Positions 29,982 through 40,009 of a stretch of 64,000 nucleotides of DNA are shown here, piece after piece (the stretch's first letter is position 1; the number at the start of each line of letters is the position of its first letter). Position numbers and translations under genes: made by a program. The notes under the pieces were generated by a model. That model did no database searches and was not told the DNA's origin. It saw only the letters and a program-made list of their open reading frames with translations. This DNA comes from Shewanella oneidensis MR-1 (GTDB lineage Bacteria; Pseudomonadota; Gammaproteobacteria; Enterobacterales; Shewanellaceae), in NCBI RefSeq assembly GCF_000146165.2, contig NC_004347.2, positions 1,364,001 to 1,428,000 of the forward strand. The letters run 5' to 3'.

Positions 29982-31151
29982 ATGGAAAAAGCAATTAGAA
30001 ATTTTTTGAGCCAAGAGTCGGCAGGTGGCATCCTCTTATTAATTGCCGTGGCCTTTGCCATGTTAATGGCGAATTCTCCTCTGGCTGGATTCTATCAAGG
30101 TTTTCTCGGTACTGAAGTTCAAGTACGAGTTGGCGCGCTCGATCTGCATAAGCCATTGTTGTTGTGGATTAACGATGGTTTGATGGCATTGTTTTTCTTG
30201 CTGATTGGTTTAGAAGTTAAACGTGAGCTATTGGAAGGGGCACTATCGAGTGTGGCTCAGGCCTCATTGCCAACCTTCGCAGCCATTGGTGGCATGTTAG
30301 TGCCAGCGGGTATTTACCTGTTATTTAACTATGGCGATCCTATCACACAAGCAGGTTGGGCAATCCCAGCTGCGACAGATATTGCTTTTGCTTTGGGGAT
30401 CATGGCTTTACTGGGTAGCCGCGTGCCTGTGGCGTTAAAGGTTTTCCTGCTGGCGTTAGCCATCATTGACGATTTAGGCGTTATTGTGATTATCGCGCTT
30501 TTCTACAGCAGTGATCTATCAACCGTTAGCTTAATTATTGCCAGCATTGCGATTGTTGGTTTGGTTGCCTTAAACCGCAAGGGCGTGACCTCATTAGCCC
30601 CTTATGGAGTACTCGGACTAATTCTGTGGGTGGCTGTACTTAAGTCTGGTGTGCATGCCACATTAGCGGGTGTCATTATTGCTTTCTGTATTCCTCTGCG
30701 AGCAAAAGATGGCAGTTCGCCTTCTGAGCATTTAGAGCATAGTTTGCATCCTTGGAGCACTTTCCTGATCCTGCCAGTGTTCGCCTTCGCCAATGCTGGG
30801 GTCGCTTTAGGAAACATGAGTTTAGATACGCTAATGTCCCCTGTACCAGTGGGGATTGCATTGGGACTCATGCTAGGTAAGCCGATTGGTGTGATGTTGT
30901 TTAGTTTTGTCGCCGTCAAACTTAAGTTAGCACAATTGCCTGATGGTATTGGTTGGAAACAAATTGCGCCAGTGGCAGCGATGTGTGGTATCGGTTTTAC
31001 CATGTCAATGTTTATTGCTTCGTTGGCATTTGAGCAGGCAGACCCTATGTTTGGTGATTTAGCACGCCTAGGCACCTTAATGGGCTCAATTTTTGCGGCC
31101 TTAATCGGGTATTTCTGGTTATCAAAAGTGTTACCTAAAAAAGGAGTATAA
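29982..31151 (+). CDS. nhaA: Na+/H+ antiporter NhaA
   Basis: NhaA exports Na+ in exchange for H+ and is used at high salt and alkaline pH. From the ATG at 29982 ([16 protein letters not shown]), preceded by GGGAGTG, the protein has 389 residues. Asp133 (ATDIAFALG) and the ion-binding pair Asp163-Asp164 ([11 protein letters not shown]) fall at the same residue numbers as in E. coli. The nhaR regulator gene lies downstream after one small gene, as an nhaA-nhaR unit. Confidence 0.97.
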   Translation: MEKAIRNFLSQESAGGILLLIAVAFAMLMANSPLAGFYQGFLGTEVQVRVGALDLHKPLLLWINDGLMALFFLLIGLEVKRELLEGALSSVAQASLPTFAAIGGMLVPAGIYLLFNYGDPITQAGWAIPAATDIAFALGIMALLGSRVPVALKVFLLALAIIDDLGVIVIIALFYSSDLSTVSLIIASIAIVGLVALNRKGVTSLAPYGVLGLILWVAVLKSGVHATLAGVIIAFCIPLRAKDGSSPSEHLEHSLHPWSTFLILPVFAFANAGVALGNMSLDTLMSPVPVGIALGLMLGKPIGVMLFSFVAVKLKLAQLPDGIGWKQIAPVAAMCGIGFTMSMFIASLAFEQADPMFGDLARLGTLMGSIFAALIGYFWLSKVLPKKGV

Positions 31152-31153
31152 CT

Positions 31154-31540
31154 ATGATAAATATGAAATTGGTAGGAATTGCAGCATTGTTTACATTCTC
31201 TTCAAGCGCCATGTCGACGCAAATTGATGCCTGTAACAAGGATGTCACATCACAAACCTGCCAAAGCTACCTTGAGGGAATCGTCGATGGGGCATTGATG
31301 TTTAAACCTGAAGCATTAGGCGCAAGGCTTGAAACCAATGGCTATGAGTCTCGGGCATTAAAGTACCGAGGCGGAAAACGTTTCCAAGAGGCAAACCGCA
31401 CTTATTGTGCTAGTCGTATCCCTGACCGTGACAGTCTCGTTTCAGGGGTAACGGAAGCGGTTAGCACTGGCACAGCCGCAGATTTAGAGCAACTTCAAGG
31501 GATAGTGGTTAACTTATTGGATTGCCAGCGTTTAAAATAG
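31154..31540 (+). CDS. Small secreted protein, possibly Rap1a/Tai-like
   Basis: The 128-residue product has a signal peptide (MKLVGIAALFTFSSSAMS) and a mature part with four cysteines. It starts two bases after nhaA and uses the AAGGAG lying in the nhaA stop region, so it is translated from the nhaA mRNA. CQSYLEGIVDGALMF and the C-terminal LEQLQGIVVNLLDCQ recall the Rap1a/Tai immunity fold, in which a CxxY..G..D helix and a C-terminal helix are conserved. I cannot confirm this. No effector gene is nearby, so an immunity role is doubtful. Confidence 0.6.
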   Translation: MINMKLVGIAALFTFSSSAMSTQIDACNKDVTSQTCQSYLEGIVDGALMFKPEALGARLETNGYESRALKYRGGKRFQEANRTYCASRIPDRDSLVSGVTEAVSTGTAADLEQLQGIVVNLLDCQRLK

Positions 31541-31634
31541 AAGTATTGACTCATTATTGTTAAGCTGAGTCATTGCTACCCGATTTGCCACAGCATCAAT
31601 GGCTGTGGCATCCCTAATAGGAAGCTCATTGGCG

Positions 31635-32543
31635 ATGCTGCATCTCAATTACAACCATCTCTACTACTTTTGGATGATCAAGAAGAAGGGCTCTGTGGCT
31701 AAGGCGGCAGAAGCCCTTTATTTGACTCCCCAAACCATTACCGGTCAAATTCGTGCCTTAGAAGACAGGCTAAACGGCAGTTTATTTAAACGTGTCGGAC
31801 GTAACCTAGAGGCCACTGAGCTTGGAGAACTCGTCTTTCGCTATGCCGATAGGATGTTTTCCTTAAGTTATGAGATGCTTGATTTGCTTAATTATCAAAA
31901 AGATAATGCCATTCTATTTGAGGTCGGAATTGCCGATGCGTTATCAAAAGCTTTATCAAGCCGAGTGTTGCTCTCGGTTGTGCCTAATGATGGTTCCATG
32001 CACCTTGCCTGTTATGAAGCGACTCACGAAAGCTTAATGTCCCGTTTACGCGAGCATAAACTGGATATGATCCTCTCCGATTGTGCGGGTGAGTCGCTTA
32101 AATATCCCGAAATTCTATCGAAAAAACTGGGTGAGTGTGGCGTGAGTTTCTTTTCCGCTGAAACTTATAGCGCGGATTTTCCCGCCTGTTTAGAGCAAGG
32201 CCAACTATTGATCCCTGGCCGCAGAACTTCGCTCGGTCAGCAATTATATCGTTGGTTTGATGAGCAAAATCTCAACGTGAGTATTTTAGGTGAGTTTGAC
32301 GATGCGGCCATGATGAAGGCTTTTGGCTACCTTAAACGTGGGATCTTTGTAACGCCTTCGGTTTATCCGCAAGAAGTGGTTTCCCATGGTATGCATTTAC
32401 TCGGTGAAACACTCGATGTGAAAGAAGAATACCATGTGATGTTTGCCGAGCGAATGATCCAGCATCCTGCGGTTAAGCGCCTGTTAGAAACTGATTTTAG
32501 TGATTTATTTGCTGGATTAGATACCCAAGTGCAGCAGTGTTAA
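31635..32543 (+). CDS. nhaR: LysR-family activator NhaR
   Basis: NhaR senses Na+ and activates nhaA. The N-terminal DNA-binding region (LNYNHLYYFWMIKKKGSVAK and AAEALYLTPQTITGQIRALE) is close to E. coli NhaR. The start at 31635 (MLHLNYNHLYYFW) is chosen because AGGAAG lies at the right distance and because it begins where the family begins; an ATG at 31599 would add 12 residues. The protein has 302 residues. It follows nhaA and the small secreted protein gene. Confidence 0.93.
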   Translation: MLHLNYNHLYYFWMIKKKGSVAKAAEALYLTPQTITGQIRALEDRLNGSLFKRVGRNLEATELGELVFRYADRMFSLSYEMLDLLNYQKDNAILFEVGIADALSKALSSRVLLSVVPNDGSMHLACYEATHESLMSRLREHKLDMILSDCAGESLKYPEILSKKLGECGVSFFSAETYSADFPACLEQGQLLIPGRRTSLGQQLYRWFDEQNLNVSILGEFDDAAMMKAFGYLKRGIFVTPSVYPQEVVSHGMHLLGETLDVKEEYHVMFAERMIQHPAVKRLLETDFSDLFAGLDTQVQQC

Positions 32544-32626
32544 ACTGAGTTTCCACGCTACTCGCATCGACACTCAACTGACTGAACTGGTAGACTAAGG
32601 CGAATTTTGTTTTGGGAGAAATTAAC

Positions 32627-32875
32627 TTGGAGTTAATGAATATTGCTCGGGTCCGCTGGGCATGCCGCCGCGGAATGCTCGAATTGGACGTGTTGTTCCA
32701 GCCTTTCGTTGACAACGTTTATCAGGACTTGTCAGATGAAGATAAAGTCTTGTTTATTCGTTTGCTTGAGTGTGAAGATCCTGAATTATTTGCATGGTTT
32801 ATGGGCCATGAAGTATGCCCAGATCCTGAGCTTGCCCGTATGGTAGTGCAAGTCCGTGGACGAGCGGCGCCATAG
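32627..32875 (+). CDS. sdhE: FAD assembly factor SdhE
   Basis: SdhE helps attach FAD covalently to succinate dehydrogenase and fumarate reductase flavoproteins. The 82-residue protein has the essential RGM motif in RWACRRGMLELDVLFQPF and the family's FIRLLECEDPELFAWFM. The start is uncertain: GGGAGAA at 32614-32620 fits a TTG at 32627, while an ATG at 32636 begins at MNIARVRW. It overlaps ygfX by 20 bases, as these two genes are paired in many gamma-proteobacteria. Confidence 0.92.
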   Translation: MELMNIARVRWACRRGMLELDVLFQPFVDNVYQDLSDEDKVLFIRLLECEDPELFAWFMGHEVCPDPELARMVVQVRGRAAP

Positions 32876-33314
32876 TTTTAGTGTAAAAGCCTCCTTCGAC
32901 CAACGACTGTCGTTGGTCGTTTTTGTTTGTGTTTGCGTTAGTTCTTTACTTATTTGGCCACAGTCTGAACACCCATTATGGTTTGGGCTTAAGTTGGTAT
33001 TTGCCCTATTGGTGGTGAGCTTTTTGAGTTATCAGCTATGGCGGCTGAGGACATGGTCTTGCCGTTTTGAACTCAATGGCAAAGGGGGGGGATGGTTATC
33101 TACTGGCGAGGATTTTCGCGTATTATCGCGAACTTGGATAACGCCTTTTATCTGCCTTGTTTACTATGAATCTGGCGATAAGGTGCATCTTTTACCCCTT
33201 TGGGCAGACATGTTTAGTGATGATGACTATCGCCATTTATGTCGTCTATTATTCAAAGCGAAAAATAACTATCGAGTCCAAACGCTAATCCCTAATCGGT
33301 GTGCTCGGATTTGA
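32856..33314 (+). CDS. ygfX: YgfX/CptA-family membrane protein
   Basis: The 152-residue product has two membrane helices (LSLVVFVCVCVSSLLIWP and FGLKLVFALLVVSFLSYQLW) followed by a soluble C-terminal part, the layout of YgfX. In E. coli ygfX is co-transcribed with sdhE and has been described as a cytoskeleton-targeting toxin, a claim I would treat with care. The start is a GTG at 32856 inside the end of sdhE. The family is poorly conserved, so the assignment rests on topology and on the sdhE neighbour. Confidence 0.8.
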   Translation: MDERRHSFSVKASFDQRLSLVVFVCVCVSSLLIWPQSEHPLWFGLKLVFALLVVSFLSYQLWRLRTWSCRFELNGKGGGWLSTGEDFRVLSRTWITPFICLVYYESGDKVHLLPLWADMFSDDDYRHLCRLLFKAKNNYRVQTLIPNRCARI

Positions 33315-33332
33315 AAACTTGCCGTCATCAAA

Positions 33333-33373
33333 GTAACGCGGGCTAAATCTGGGTAAGATTTAGCCCGCGTTAC
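33333..33373. terminator. Perfect 18-bp stem-loop between ygfX and nadB
   Basis: GTAACGCGGGCTAAATCT (33333-33350), loop GGGTA, and AGATTTAGCCCGCGTTAC (33356-33373) form a perfect 18-bp stem between two convergent genes. No long T-run follows on either strand. It is probably a bidirectional terminator or an mRNA end barrier; see findings. Confidence 0.75.
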
Positions 33374-33395
33374 CTGCTTAAGTTAAGCGACAAGC

Positions 33396-35009
33396 TTATT
33401 TTTCAGGTTGCAAAATGGTCGGTAGCGGTGAATCTAACTTTTCAGGATGATCAATATTGTAGTGCAGGCCACGGCTTTCTTTGCGATCCATCGCGCAGCG
33501 GATAATCAGTTCCGCCACTTGCACTAAGTTACGCAGTTCAAGCAAATTATTACTGACTCTGAAGTTGCTGTAATACTCTTGGATTTCTTGCTGTAACATC
33601 AAGCAGCGGCGTAGCGCGCGCTCCAAACGCTTATCTGAGCGAACGATACCCACATAGTCCCACATAAACAGGCGCAGTTCGTGCCAATTGTGGGCAATAA
33701 CCACTTCTTCATCCGAGTTGGAGACTTTACTCTCATCCCATGCAGGAATGAGCCCGGGTAATGGGATCTTGTGTAGTTGGCTCTCAATATCTTCAGAGGC
33801 TGCACGGGCAAACACGAGACACTCAAGCAGTGAGTTACTGGCAAGGCGATTGGCGCCATGTAAGCCAGTATAAGCAACTTCACCAATGGCATAAAGACCA
33901 TTGAGATCGGTTTGACCATGTAGGTCAGTCATGACGCCACCGCAGGTATAGTGGGCAGCGGGAACCACTGGAATGGCGTCCTTAGTAATATCGATACCGA
34001 GTTCTAAGCAGCGACTGTAAATGGTCGGGAAATGCTTCATCACAAAGTCAGCATCTTTATGGCTGATATCCAGATACACACAATCTGCACCGAGACGTTT
34101 CATCTCATAGTCGATGGCGCGGGCAACGATGTCTCGAGGTGCTAACTCAGCGCGTTCATCAAAGTCTGGCATAAAGCGGCTGCCATCAGGGCGACGTAAA
34201 TAAGCACCTTCACCGCGCAATGCTTCGGTCAGCAGGAAATTGCGCGCATCGGCATGGTAAAGACAGGTTGGATGAAATTGATTGAATTCCATATTGGCAA
34301 CGCGGCAACCTGCACGCCAAGCCATCGCAATACCATCACCGCTAGCGACATCGGGATTGGAAGTATACTGGTAAACCTTGGAGCTACCACCAGTGGCTAA
34401 GGCGACAAATTTAGCCTTGATCGTTTCCACCTGCTCAGCATTACGGTTCCACACATAGGCACCTAATACGCGATTACCAGGGCGGTTTAACTTGCGAGTG
34501 GTGATAAGGTCGATGGCGTTATAGCGCTCTAAAACTTGGATATTTGGGTGGTCGAGGGCACGTTCTTGTAGCGTAGTTTGTACCTCTTTGCCTGTCGCAT
34601 CCGCAGCATGCAGAATGCGTCTATGGCTATGACCGCCTTCACGCGTAAGGTGATAAGGTGCATCCTTGGGATTATTGCCTGCAGCTTCTTCTTTATCGAA
34701 GGCGACCCCACATTCGATAAGCCATTGCATTGCACTCTTGGCATTTTCGGCGGTAAAAGTCACCACGTCTTTATCACACAAACCTGCACCAGCGACTAAT
34801 GTATCGGCCACGTGGGATTCAATCGTGTCACTTTCATCGAAGACAGAGGCGATACCGCCCTGGGCGTAGTATGTTGACCCTTCACTGAGTGGGCCTTTTG
34901 AGAGCAGAATTACGTTTGCTTTTTCAGCAAGATGCAAAGCTAGTGTCAGACCTGCGGCACCGCTACCTATGACTAATATGTCAGATTGGTGTTCAACTAC
35001 TTGTTTCAT
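33396..35009 (-). CDS. nadB: L-aspartate oxidase
   Basis: NadB oxidises L-aspartate to iminoaspartate for NAD synthesis. The 537-residue flavoprotein has an N-terminal FAD loop ([17 protein letters not shown]), the active-site segments [17 protein letters not shown] (read here as [15 protein letters not shown]) and [10 protein letters not shown], and the C-terminal helical domain. It diverges from rpoE, the usual arrangement in gamma-proteobacteria. Confidence 0.97.
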   Translation of the reverse strand: MKQVVEHQSDILVIGSGAAGLTLALHLAEKANVILLSKGPLSEGSTYYAQGGIASVFDESDTIESHVADTLVAGAGLCDKDVVTFTAENAKSAMQWLIECGVAFDKEEAAGNNPKDAPYHLTREGGHSHRRILHAADATGKEVQTTLQERALDHPNIQVLERYNAIDLITTRKLNRPGNRVLGAYVWNRNAEQVETIKAKFVALATGGSSKVYQYTSNPDVASGDGIAMAWRAGCRVANMEFNQFHPTCLYHADARNFLLTEALRGEGAYLRRPDGSRFMPDFDERAELAPRDIVARAIDYEMKRLGADCVYLDISHKDADFVMKHFPTIYSRCLELGIDITKDAIPVVPAAHYTCGGVMTDLHGQTDLNGLYAIGEVAYTGLHGANRLASNSLLECLVFARAASEDIESQLHKIPLPGLIPAWDESKVSNSDEEVVIAHNWHELRLFMWDYVGIVRSDKRLERALRRCLMLQQEIQEYYSNFRVSNNLLELRNLVQVAELIIRCAMDRKESRGLHYNIDHPEKLDSPLPTILQPEK

Positions 35010-35107
35010 CGGGTATCATGCTATGACTGAGAGTATCATCTATGGTAAACCAACTGACGAATTATGGGTACTTTCCTTTTAACCTTACTTTTTTTGTATA
35101 ATTTTTA

Positions 35108-35135
35108 GAACTTTTTCAAAGTACGCGAGTCTACA
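35108..35135 (+). promoter_or_regulatory. Sigma-E-type promoter upstream of rpoE
   Basis: GAACTT (35108-35113) and TCTACA (35130-35135) are 16 bases apart, close to the E. coli sigma-E consensus (GAACTT and TCTGA/TCTAA). It lies 64 bases before the rpoE ATG and implies autoregulation of the operon. Confidence 0.8.
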
Positions 35136-35198
35136 TAAGTGAATATGATTCGAGCGACTGAGAAATCAGCATTTTAGATTTGGGAGAAGTCGGCTCGG

Positions 35199-35777
35199 AT
35201 GAGTGGACAAATAAGTGATCAACAATTAGTTGAGCGCGTACAACGGGGTGATAAAAACGCTTTTAACCTGTTAGTGCTTAAATATCAGAGTAAAGTGATT
35301 AGCTTGATTTCACGCTATGTGCGTAACCAAGCAGATGTTACTGATGTAGCACAGGAAGCGTTTATCAAAGCTTATCGAGCTTTGCCAAACTTTCGCGGAG
35401 AAAGTGCGTTTTATACCTGGTTGTACCGAATAGCCGTTAATACGGCAAAGAATTACCTCGTGTCTCAGGGGCGTAGAGCTCCTGCAAATGATGTGGATGC
35501 TGAGGATGCCGAATATTACGAAGGCAGTGATGCGCTAAAGGAGTTTGCCTCCCCAGAGCGACTAATGTTATCGGACGAAATCAAAAAAGTGGTTTTCGAA
35601 ACTTTAGAAACATTGCCTGAAGAATTACGTATGGCAATTTCATTGCGTGAACTTGATGGGATGAGTTACGAAGATATTGCCATCATCATGGATTGCCCTG
35701 TAGGAACGGTAAGATCTCGTATCTTTCGCGCCCGTGAAGCAATCGATAAAAAGCTCCAGCCTTTGCTGGAAGAGTAA
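35199..35777 (+). CDS. rpoE: Extracytoplasmic-function sigma factor RpoE
   Basis: RpoE (sigma-E) directs the response to misfolded outer-membrane proteins. The 192-residue protein contains region 2 (AFNLLVLKYQSKVISLISRY, DVAQEAFIKAYRALPNFRGE, FYTWLYRIAVNTAKNYL) and region 4 (LPEELRMAISLRELDGMSYE, CPVGTVRSRIFRAREA). GGGAGAAG precedes the ATG. It heads the rpoE-rseA-rseB-rseC operon and has a sigma-E-like promoter. Confidence 0.98.
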   Translation: MSGQISDQQLVERVQRGDKNAFNLLVLKYQSKVISLISRYVRNQADVTDVAQEAFIKAYRALPNFRGESAFYTWLYRIAVNTAKNYLVSQGRRAPANDVDAEDAEYYEGSDALKEFASPERLMLSDEIKKVVFETLETLPEELRMAISLRELDGMSYEDIAIIMDCPVGTVRSRIFRAREAIDKKLQPLLEE

Positions 35778-35819
35778 ATTCTTATTTTAAGAAAACCCTT
35801 AAATTTAGACAGGTGAACA

Positions 35820-36443
35820 ATGGATAAATTAGGTCAAGAATGGGTATCAGCCGCTGTCGATGGAGAGACAGATGTGCAGACGATGGCAGAACTTGCTGCC
35901 GATACGCATTCACATAATAAGTGGCGTAACTATCATTTGATAGGTGATGCTATGCGGGGGGAATTACCCCAGACTATGGCATTCGACCTTAGTGCAAGTA
36001 TTGCTGCAGCAATTGATCTTGAGCCTGCCATTGTCTCGCCTCAAGTCACAGCACCTGAAGTCACAACGGTTCCGCAGCAAGTGGCTGTAAATGAAGGCCA
36101 AAGCCGTGTTGTGCCGCTATTTAAGCAGTTTGGTCAGTATGCGATTGCAGCAACCGTGGCAATGTTTGCCATTGTCGGTGTGCAAAACTTCAATCAAACG
36201 GCCGATGATGCAACGTCGCCATCGCCTGTGCTCATCACTCGTCCTTTAGTCGGTAGTGCTTCCCCTGTAAGCTTACAGACGGGGCCTGTGCAACAAAATC
36301 AGAGCTACACCAATGATCAAATGAATGAGCAACGTCGTAGAATTAACACGTATATTCAGGATCATATGTTACAACAACGATTGAATACGGGGGCCGTTGT
36401 AGAAGACAATAGCGAGGTTATTCCCGTTCCTGTCAATCAGTAG
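35820..36443 (+). CDS. rseA: Anti-sigma-E factor RseA
   Basis: RseA holds sigma-E at the membrane until it is cut by DegS and RseP. The N-terminal sigma-binding domain (EWVSAAVDGETDVQTMAELA, WRNYHLIGDAMRGELP) is clear. One membrane helix follows at about 107-126 (QYAIAATVAMFAIVGVQNF), and a periplasmic tail of about 80 residues, rich in Gln and Asn, ends the protein at 207 residues. The gene lies 42 bases after rpoE. Confidence 0.95.
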   Translation: MDKLGQEWVSAAVDGETDVQTMAELAADTHSHNKWRNYHLIGDAMRGELPQTMAFDLSASIAAAIDLEPAIVSPQVTAPEVTTVPQQVAVNEGQSRVVPLFKQFGQYAIAATVAMFAIVGVQNFNQTADDATSPSPVLITRPLVGSASPVSLQTGPVQQNQSYTNDQMNEQRRRINTYIQDHMLQQRLNTGAVVEDNSEVIPVPVNQ

Positions 36444-36455
36444 TAAGGAGTTAGC

Positions 36456-37388
36456 TTGCGTCTAATCCTGTTGGCTTTATTGGCCTTGGTATTTCCTGCG
36501 GTGGCGCAGGAAGATATGCCTGCTAAAGTCTGGCTTGAGAAAATGAGCCAGGCTTTAAAAGAGAAAGAGTTCAAAGCATCGATTATACAACTTCAGGCCG
36601 ATCATATTCGGCCTTTGGTTTATCTTCACGGTAAAGTAAATAATCAAGAAGTCGCGTTTCTTGAATACCTCAATGGCCCACCTAAAAACGCGGTGCGTGT
36701 AGGCAATCGAGTGACCTTTATTGAGCATGACCAACCCGCCTACAGTATCCTCTCTAATCATATTCAGGGTGTATGGCCAGCAGCTTTTTCATCCCAAATG
36801 AGTGATTTGGAAGTCGGCTATCAATTTGTGATGGGAGGCCGCACTCGTATTGCGGGGCGCCCTGGGCAAATGATTCGTTTATTGCCTAATGACGAATACC
36901 GATATGGATTCCAAATTTGGCTGGATATGGACACTTACCTGCCGCTCAGATATGACATGTTGACTCAAGATAAGCAATTGCTTGAACAACTAATGGTGAT
37001 TGAATTAATTGAATTTAGCGAGCCGCCATCGATTTTACAGGAGGCTTACAAGCAAGAATGGCCCGCGGTTATCGATCAGGCTGAACGTCAAGATGGACAA
37101 AATTGGCAGTTTTCTTGGCTACCCGCAGGCTTTAGTGTGGTGGTGCGTGATCACCATCGTTTGATTGGCAGCCATGAGGCGGTTGAATATATTGCCTTAA
37201 CCGACGGTTTAGCCAATATTTCTATCTATGTTGCTCGGGCTGGGTCAACGCCATTGCCTGAAGAGTTAATTACGCGCAATGGTCTGTCCTTGGTGGCTGA
37301 AAAAGTCGGTAATGCCGAAGTGGTGGCTGTGGGTAAAGTGCCAACAGAGACCTTAGCCCGTATCGCAAAAAGTTTGATGTTAAAATAG
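36456..37388 (+). CDS. rseB: Sigma-E regulatory protein RseB
   Basis: RseB is a periplasmic protein that binds RseA and shields it from DegS, and it releases RseA when lipopolysaccharide intermediates accumulate. The 310-residue product begins with a signal peptide (MRLILLALLALVFPAVAQ) and shows the MucB/RseB N-terminal LolA-like fold and the C-terminal domain (WLPAGFSVVVRD). The start is a TTG at 36456 with AAGGAG five bases upstream. It follows rseA by 12 bases. Confidence 0.95.
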   Translation: MRLILLALLALVFPAVAQEDMPAKVWLEKMSQALKEKEFKASIIQLQADHIRPLVYLHGKVNNQEVAFLEYLNGPPKNAVRVGNRVTFIEHDQPAYSILSNHIQGVWPAAFSSQMSDLEVGYQFVMGGRTRIAGRPGQMIRLLPNDEYRYGFQIWLDMDTYLPLRYDMLTQDKQLLEQLMVIELIEFSEPPSILQEAYKQEWPAVIDQAERQDGQNWQFSWLPAGFSVVVRDHHRLIGSHEAVEYIALTDGLANISIYVARAGSTPLPEELITRNGLSLVAEKVGNAEVVAVGKVPTETLARIAKSLMLK

Positions 37389-37399
37389 GGCATTTCATC

Positions 37400-37873
37400 A
37401 TGATGGAAGAAGTGGCGAGGGTAGTCGCTTGCGATAATCAAGGTTGGCTCACCGTTGAGGTTGAACTTAAAAGCACCTGCAAGAGTTGCAATAGCAGTGA
37501 ATCTTGCGGCACTTCTGCAGTTGCTCAAGCTTTTTCTTCAAAAACTCAACAATTCTCCATTCAAAGTGAACGTACCTGCGAGGTTGGTGAACTGCTGAAA
37601 CTGGGGCTACCTGAGAGTGTGATCCTCAAAGCGGCGGCGTTGGTTTATTTGATGCCCCTGCTTGGCTTATTTTTGGGCGCCTTATCAGGGCAGTTTTTTG
37701 CAGGTCTATTTCAAATCAATGCTGATCTCAGTGCGATAGGGTTCGCAGCTTTAGGTGCTATCACTGCGTGGTTGATTGGAAAACGTAAGGCAAAACAGCT
37801 TGAAGTAGATTCGCAACCTGTCATTTTGGCTTATTTAGGTGCAGGGATCAGTTTAGAGAAATTACCCGTTTAA
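37400..37873 (+). CDS. rseC: RseC/MucC-family membrane protein
   Basis: This 157-residue protein has the RseC layout: a cytoplasmic N-terminus with the cysteine cluster CKSCNSSESCG, two membrane helices (about 92-110 and 118-136) and a short basic tail. RseC is linked to sigma-E control and to SoxR reduction in E. coli. Two consecutive ATG codons (37400 and 37403) are possible starts. It is the last gene of the sigma-E operon; lepA starts 168 bases later. Confidence 0.93.
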   Translation: MMEEVARVVACDNQGWLTVEVELKSTCKSCNSSESCGTSAVAQAFSSKTQQFSIQSERTCEVGELLKLGLPESVILKAAALVYLMPLLGLFLGALSGQFFAGLFQINADLSAIGFAALGAITAWLIGKRKAKQLEVDSQPVILAYLGAGISLEKLPV

Positions 37874-38040
37874 TTTCATCTTGTTATCTACTTCATCTAA
37901 ACAGTAAACTCTCTTGGCCGGCTGCATTTTTCGACATAAAGAGAACTATGAGTGAATCTGATTGGTATTGAATCCGCAATCAGGTACAATTTCCCACCTT
38001 TGAACCGTATCCATTTTTCAGTATTAGTCATAGCAGCATA

Positions 38041-39831
38041 ATGAAACACATTAGAAACTTCTCAATTATTGCCCATATCGACCATGGTAAATCGACGCTG
38101 TCAGATCGTCTTATTCAGGTTTGTGGCGGTTTAAGCGACCGTGAAATGGATGCCCAAGTTCTTGATTCTATGGATCTAGAGCGTGAACGCGGTATTACCA
38201 TTAAGGCGCAGAGCGTTACGTTGGAATATAAAGCCAAAAATGGCGAAATATACCAACTCAACTTTATTGATACCCCAGGTCACGTTGACTTTTCCTATGA
38301 AGTATCTCGTTCATTAGCGGCCTGTGAGGGCGCGCTGCTCGTGGTTGATGCTGGCCAAGGCGTTGAAGCTCAGACGCTGGCAAACTGTTACACCGCGCTG
38401 GATATGAATCTAGACGTCGTGCCCATTCTGAACAAAATCGACTTACCTCAGGCTGATCCTGAGCGCGTTGCCGCCGAGATCGAAGACATCGTTGGTATCG
38501 ATGCGATGAACGCTGTGCGTTGTTCTGCAAAAACCGGTGTGGGTATTGATGATGTATTAGAAGTCATCGTCGAGCAAATTCCGCCGCCAGAAGGCAACCC
38601 GGATGCGCCGCTACAAGCCCTTATTATTGACTCTTGGTTTGACAGTTACTTAGGCGTTGTTTCTTTAGTGCGTATTAAACACGGCGTGCTGAAGAAAGGC
38701 GATAAGTTCAAGGTGATGTCTACTGGACAAAACCACACTGCGGATCGTGTCGGTATTTTCACGCCAAAACAAACCGATAAAACCGAGCTGAAAACCGGTG
38801 AAGTTGGTTTTGTTATCGCAGGGATTAAAGAAATTCACGGTGCGCCCGTCGGTGATACTTTAACACTGGCTAAAAATGGTGCCGATAAGCCATTACCTGG
38901 CTTTAAAAAAGTGAAGCCACAGGTTTATGCCGGTGTGTTCCCGATTTCTACCGATGAATATGAAAACTTCCGTGATGCACTGAACAAACTCAGCCTGAAC
39001 GATGCCTCATTGTTCTTTGAACCTGAAAGTTCATCTGCGTTAGGCTTTGGTTTCCGTATTGGCTATTTAGGCCTGCTCCACATGGAAATCATTCAAGAAC
39101 GGTTAGAGCGCGAATATGATCTTGACCTGATCACCACCGCACCCACAGTAGTCTATGAAGTGCTAATGACTAGTGGTGAAACCATCTATGTTGATAACCC
39201 AGCAGATTTACCTGCAATTAACAACATCGAAGAAATGCGTGAGCCGATTGTTGAAGCCAACATTTTAGTACCCAAAGAATACTTAGGTAACGTGATTACC
39301 CTGTGTATCGAAAAACGCGGAACTCAAGTGAACATGGTTTACCACGGTAACCAAGTGGCCGTGACATACCATCTGCCAATGGCGGAAGTGGTAATGGACT
39401 TCTTTGACCGCTTAAAATCAACTAGCCGTGGTTATGCGTCATTAGAATACAACTTTATCCGCTTCGATCCTGCGGACATGGTGCGTTTAGATATTCTGAT
39501 CAACGGCGACCGTGTGGATGCGCTGGCGATGATTATTCACCGTTCGAATATTCGTCACCGTGGTTTAGCGCTGGTTGAGAAGATGAAAGAGCTTATTCCG
39601 CGGCAGATGTTTGATATCGCGATTCAAGCTGCTGTCGGTAGCCAAATTATTGCCCGTTCTACCGTAAAAGCGTTACGTAAAGACGTAACGGCTAAGTGTT
39701 ATGGTGGTGACGTTTCTCGTAAGAAGAAACTCTTAAATAAACAAAAAGAGGGTAAGAAACGGATGAAACAAGTCGGTAACGTTGAGGTGCCACAGGAGGC
39801 ATTCTTAGCGGTACTTAAGCTAAACGAGTAA
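38041..39831 (+). CDS. lepA: Translation elongation factor 4 (LepA)
   Basis: LepA is a ribosome-dependent GTPase that acts during initiation or elongation under stress. The 596-residue protein has the G1 motif [10 protein letters not shown]3 DTPGHVDF and G4 NKID, EF-G-like domains II, III and V, and the unique C-terminal domain ([20 protein letters not shown]). Gene length and the downstream lepB are standard. A terminator follows at 39861. Confidence 0.98.
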   Translation: MKHIRNFSIIAHIDHGKSTLSDRLIQVCGGLSDREMDAQVLDSMDLERERGITIKAQSVTLEYKAKNGEIYQLNFIDTPGHVDFSYEVSRSLAACEGALLVVDAGQGVEAQTLANCYTALDMNLDVVPILNKIDLPQADPERVAAEIEDIVGIDAMNAVRCSAKTGVGIDDVLEVIVEQIPPPEGNPDAPLQALIIDSWFDSYLGVVSLVRIKHGVLKKGDKFKVMSTGQNHTADRVGIFTPKQTDKTELKTGEVGFVIAGIKEIHGAPVGDTLTLAKNGADKPLPGFKKVKPQVYAGVFPISTDEYENFRDALNKLSLNDASLFFEPESSSALGFGFRIGYLGLLHMEIIQERLEREYDLDLITTAPTVVYEVLMTSGETIYVDNPADLPAINNIEEMREPIVEANILVPKEYLGNVITLCIEKRGTQVNMVYHGNQVAVTYHLPMAEVVMDFFDRLKSTSRGYASLEYNFIRFDPADMVRLDILINGDRVDALAMIIHRSNIRHRGLALVEKMKELIPRQMFDIAIQAAVGSQIIARSTVKALRKDVTAKCYGGDVSRKKKLLNKQKEGKKRMKQVGNVEVPQEAFLAVLKLNE

Positions 39832-39860
39832 CACTCGATAAATACCATTTAGCTACTATT

Positions 39861-39886
39861 GCGCCGCAGTTTGCGGCGCTTTATTT
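39861..39886 (+). terminator. Intrinsic terminator after lepA
   Basis: GCGCCGCA (39861-39868), loop GTT, and TGCGGCGC (39872-39879) followed by TTTATTT form a GC-rich hairpin with a T-rich tail 30 bases after the lepA stop. It would reduce read-through into lepB. Confidence 0.75.
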
Positions 39887-40009
39887 AGCTTATCGTATGT
39901 TTTGTGGTGTTTTTTAAGAAATACGGTAAGTTAACTAAAGTTCGCGTGTCGAAACACAATATTCGCTAAGTTTGGATCTTTACATTTCAAGGCAGGAGTT
40001 CAATAAGCA

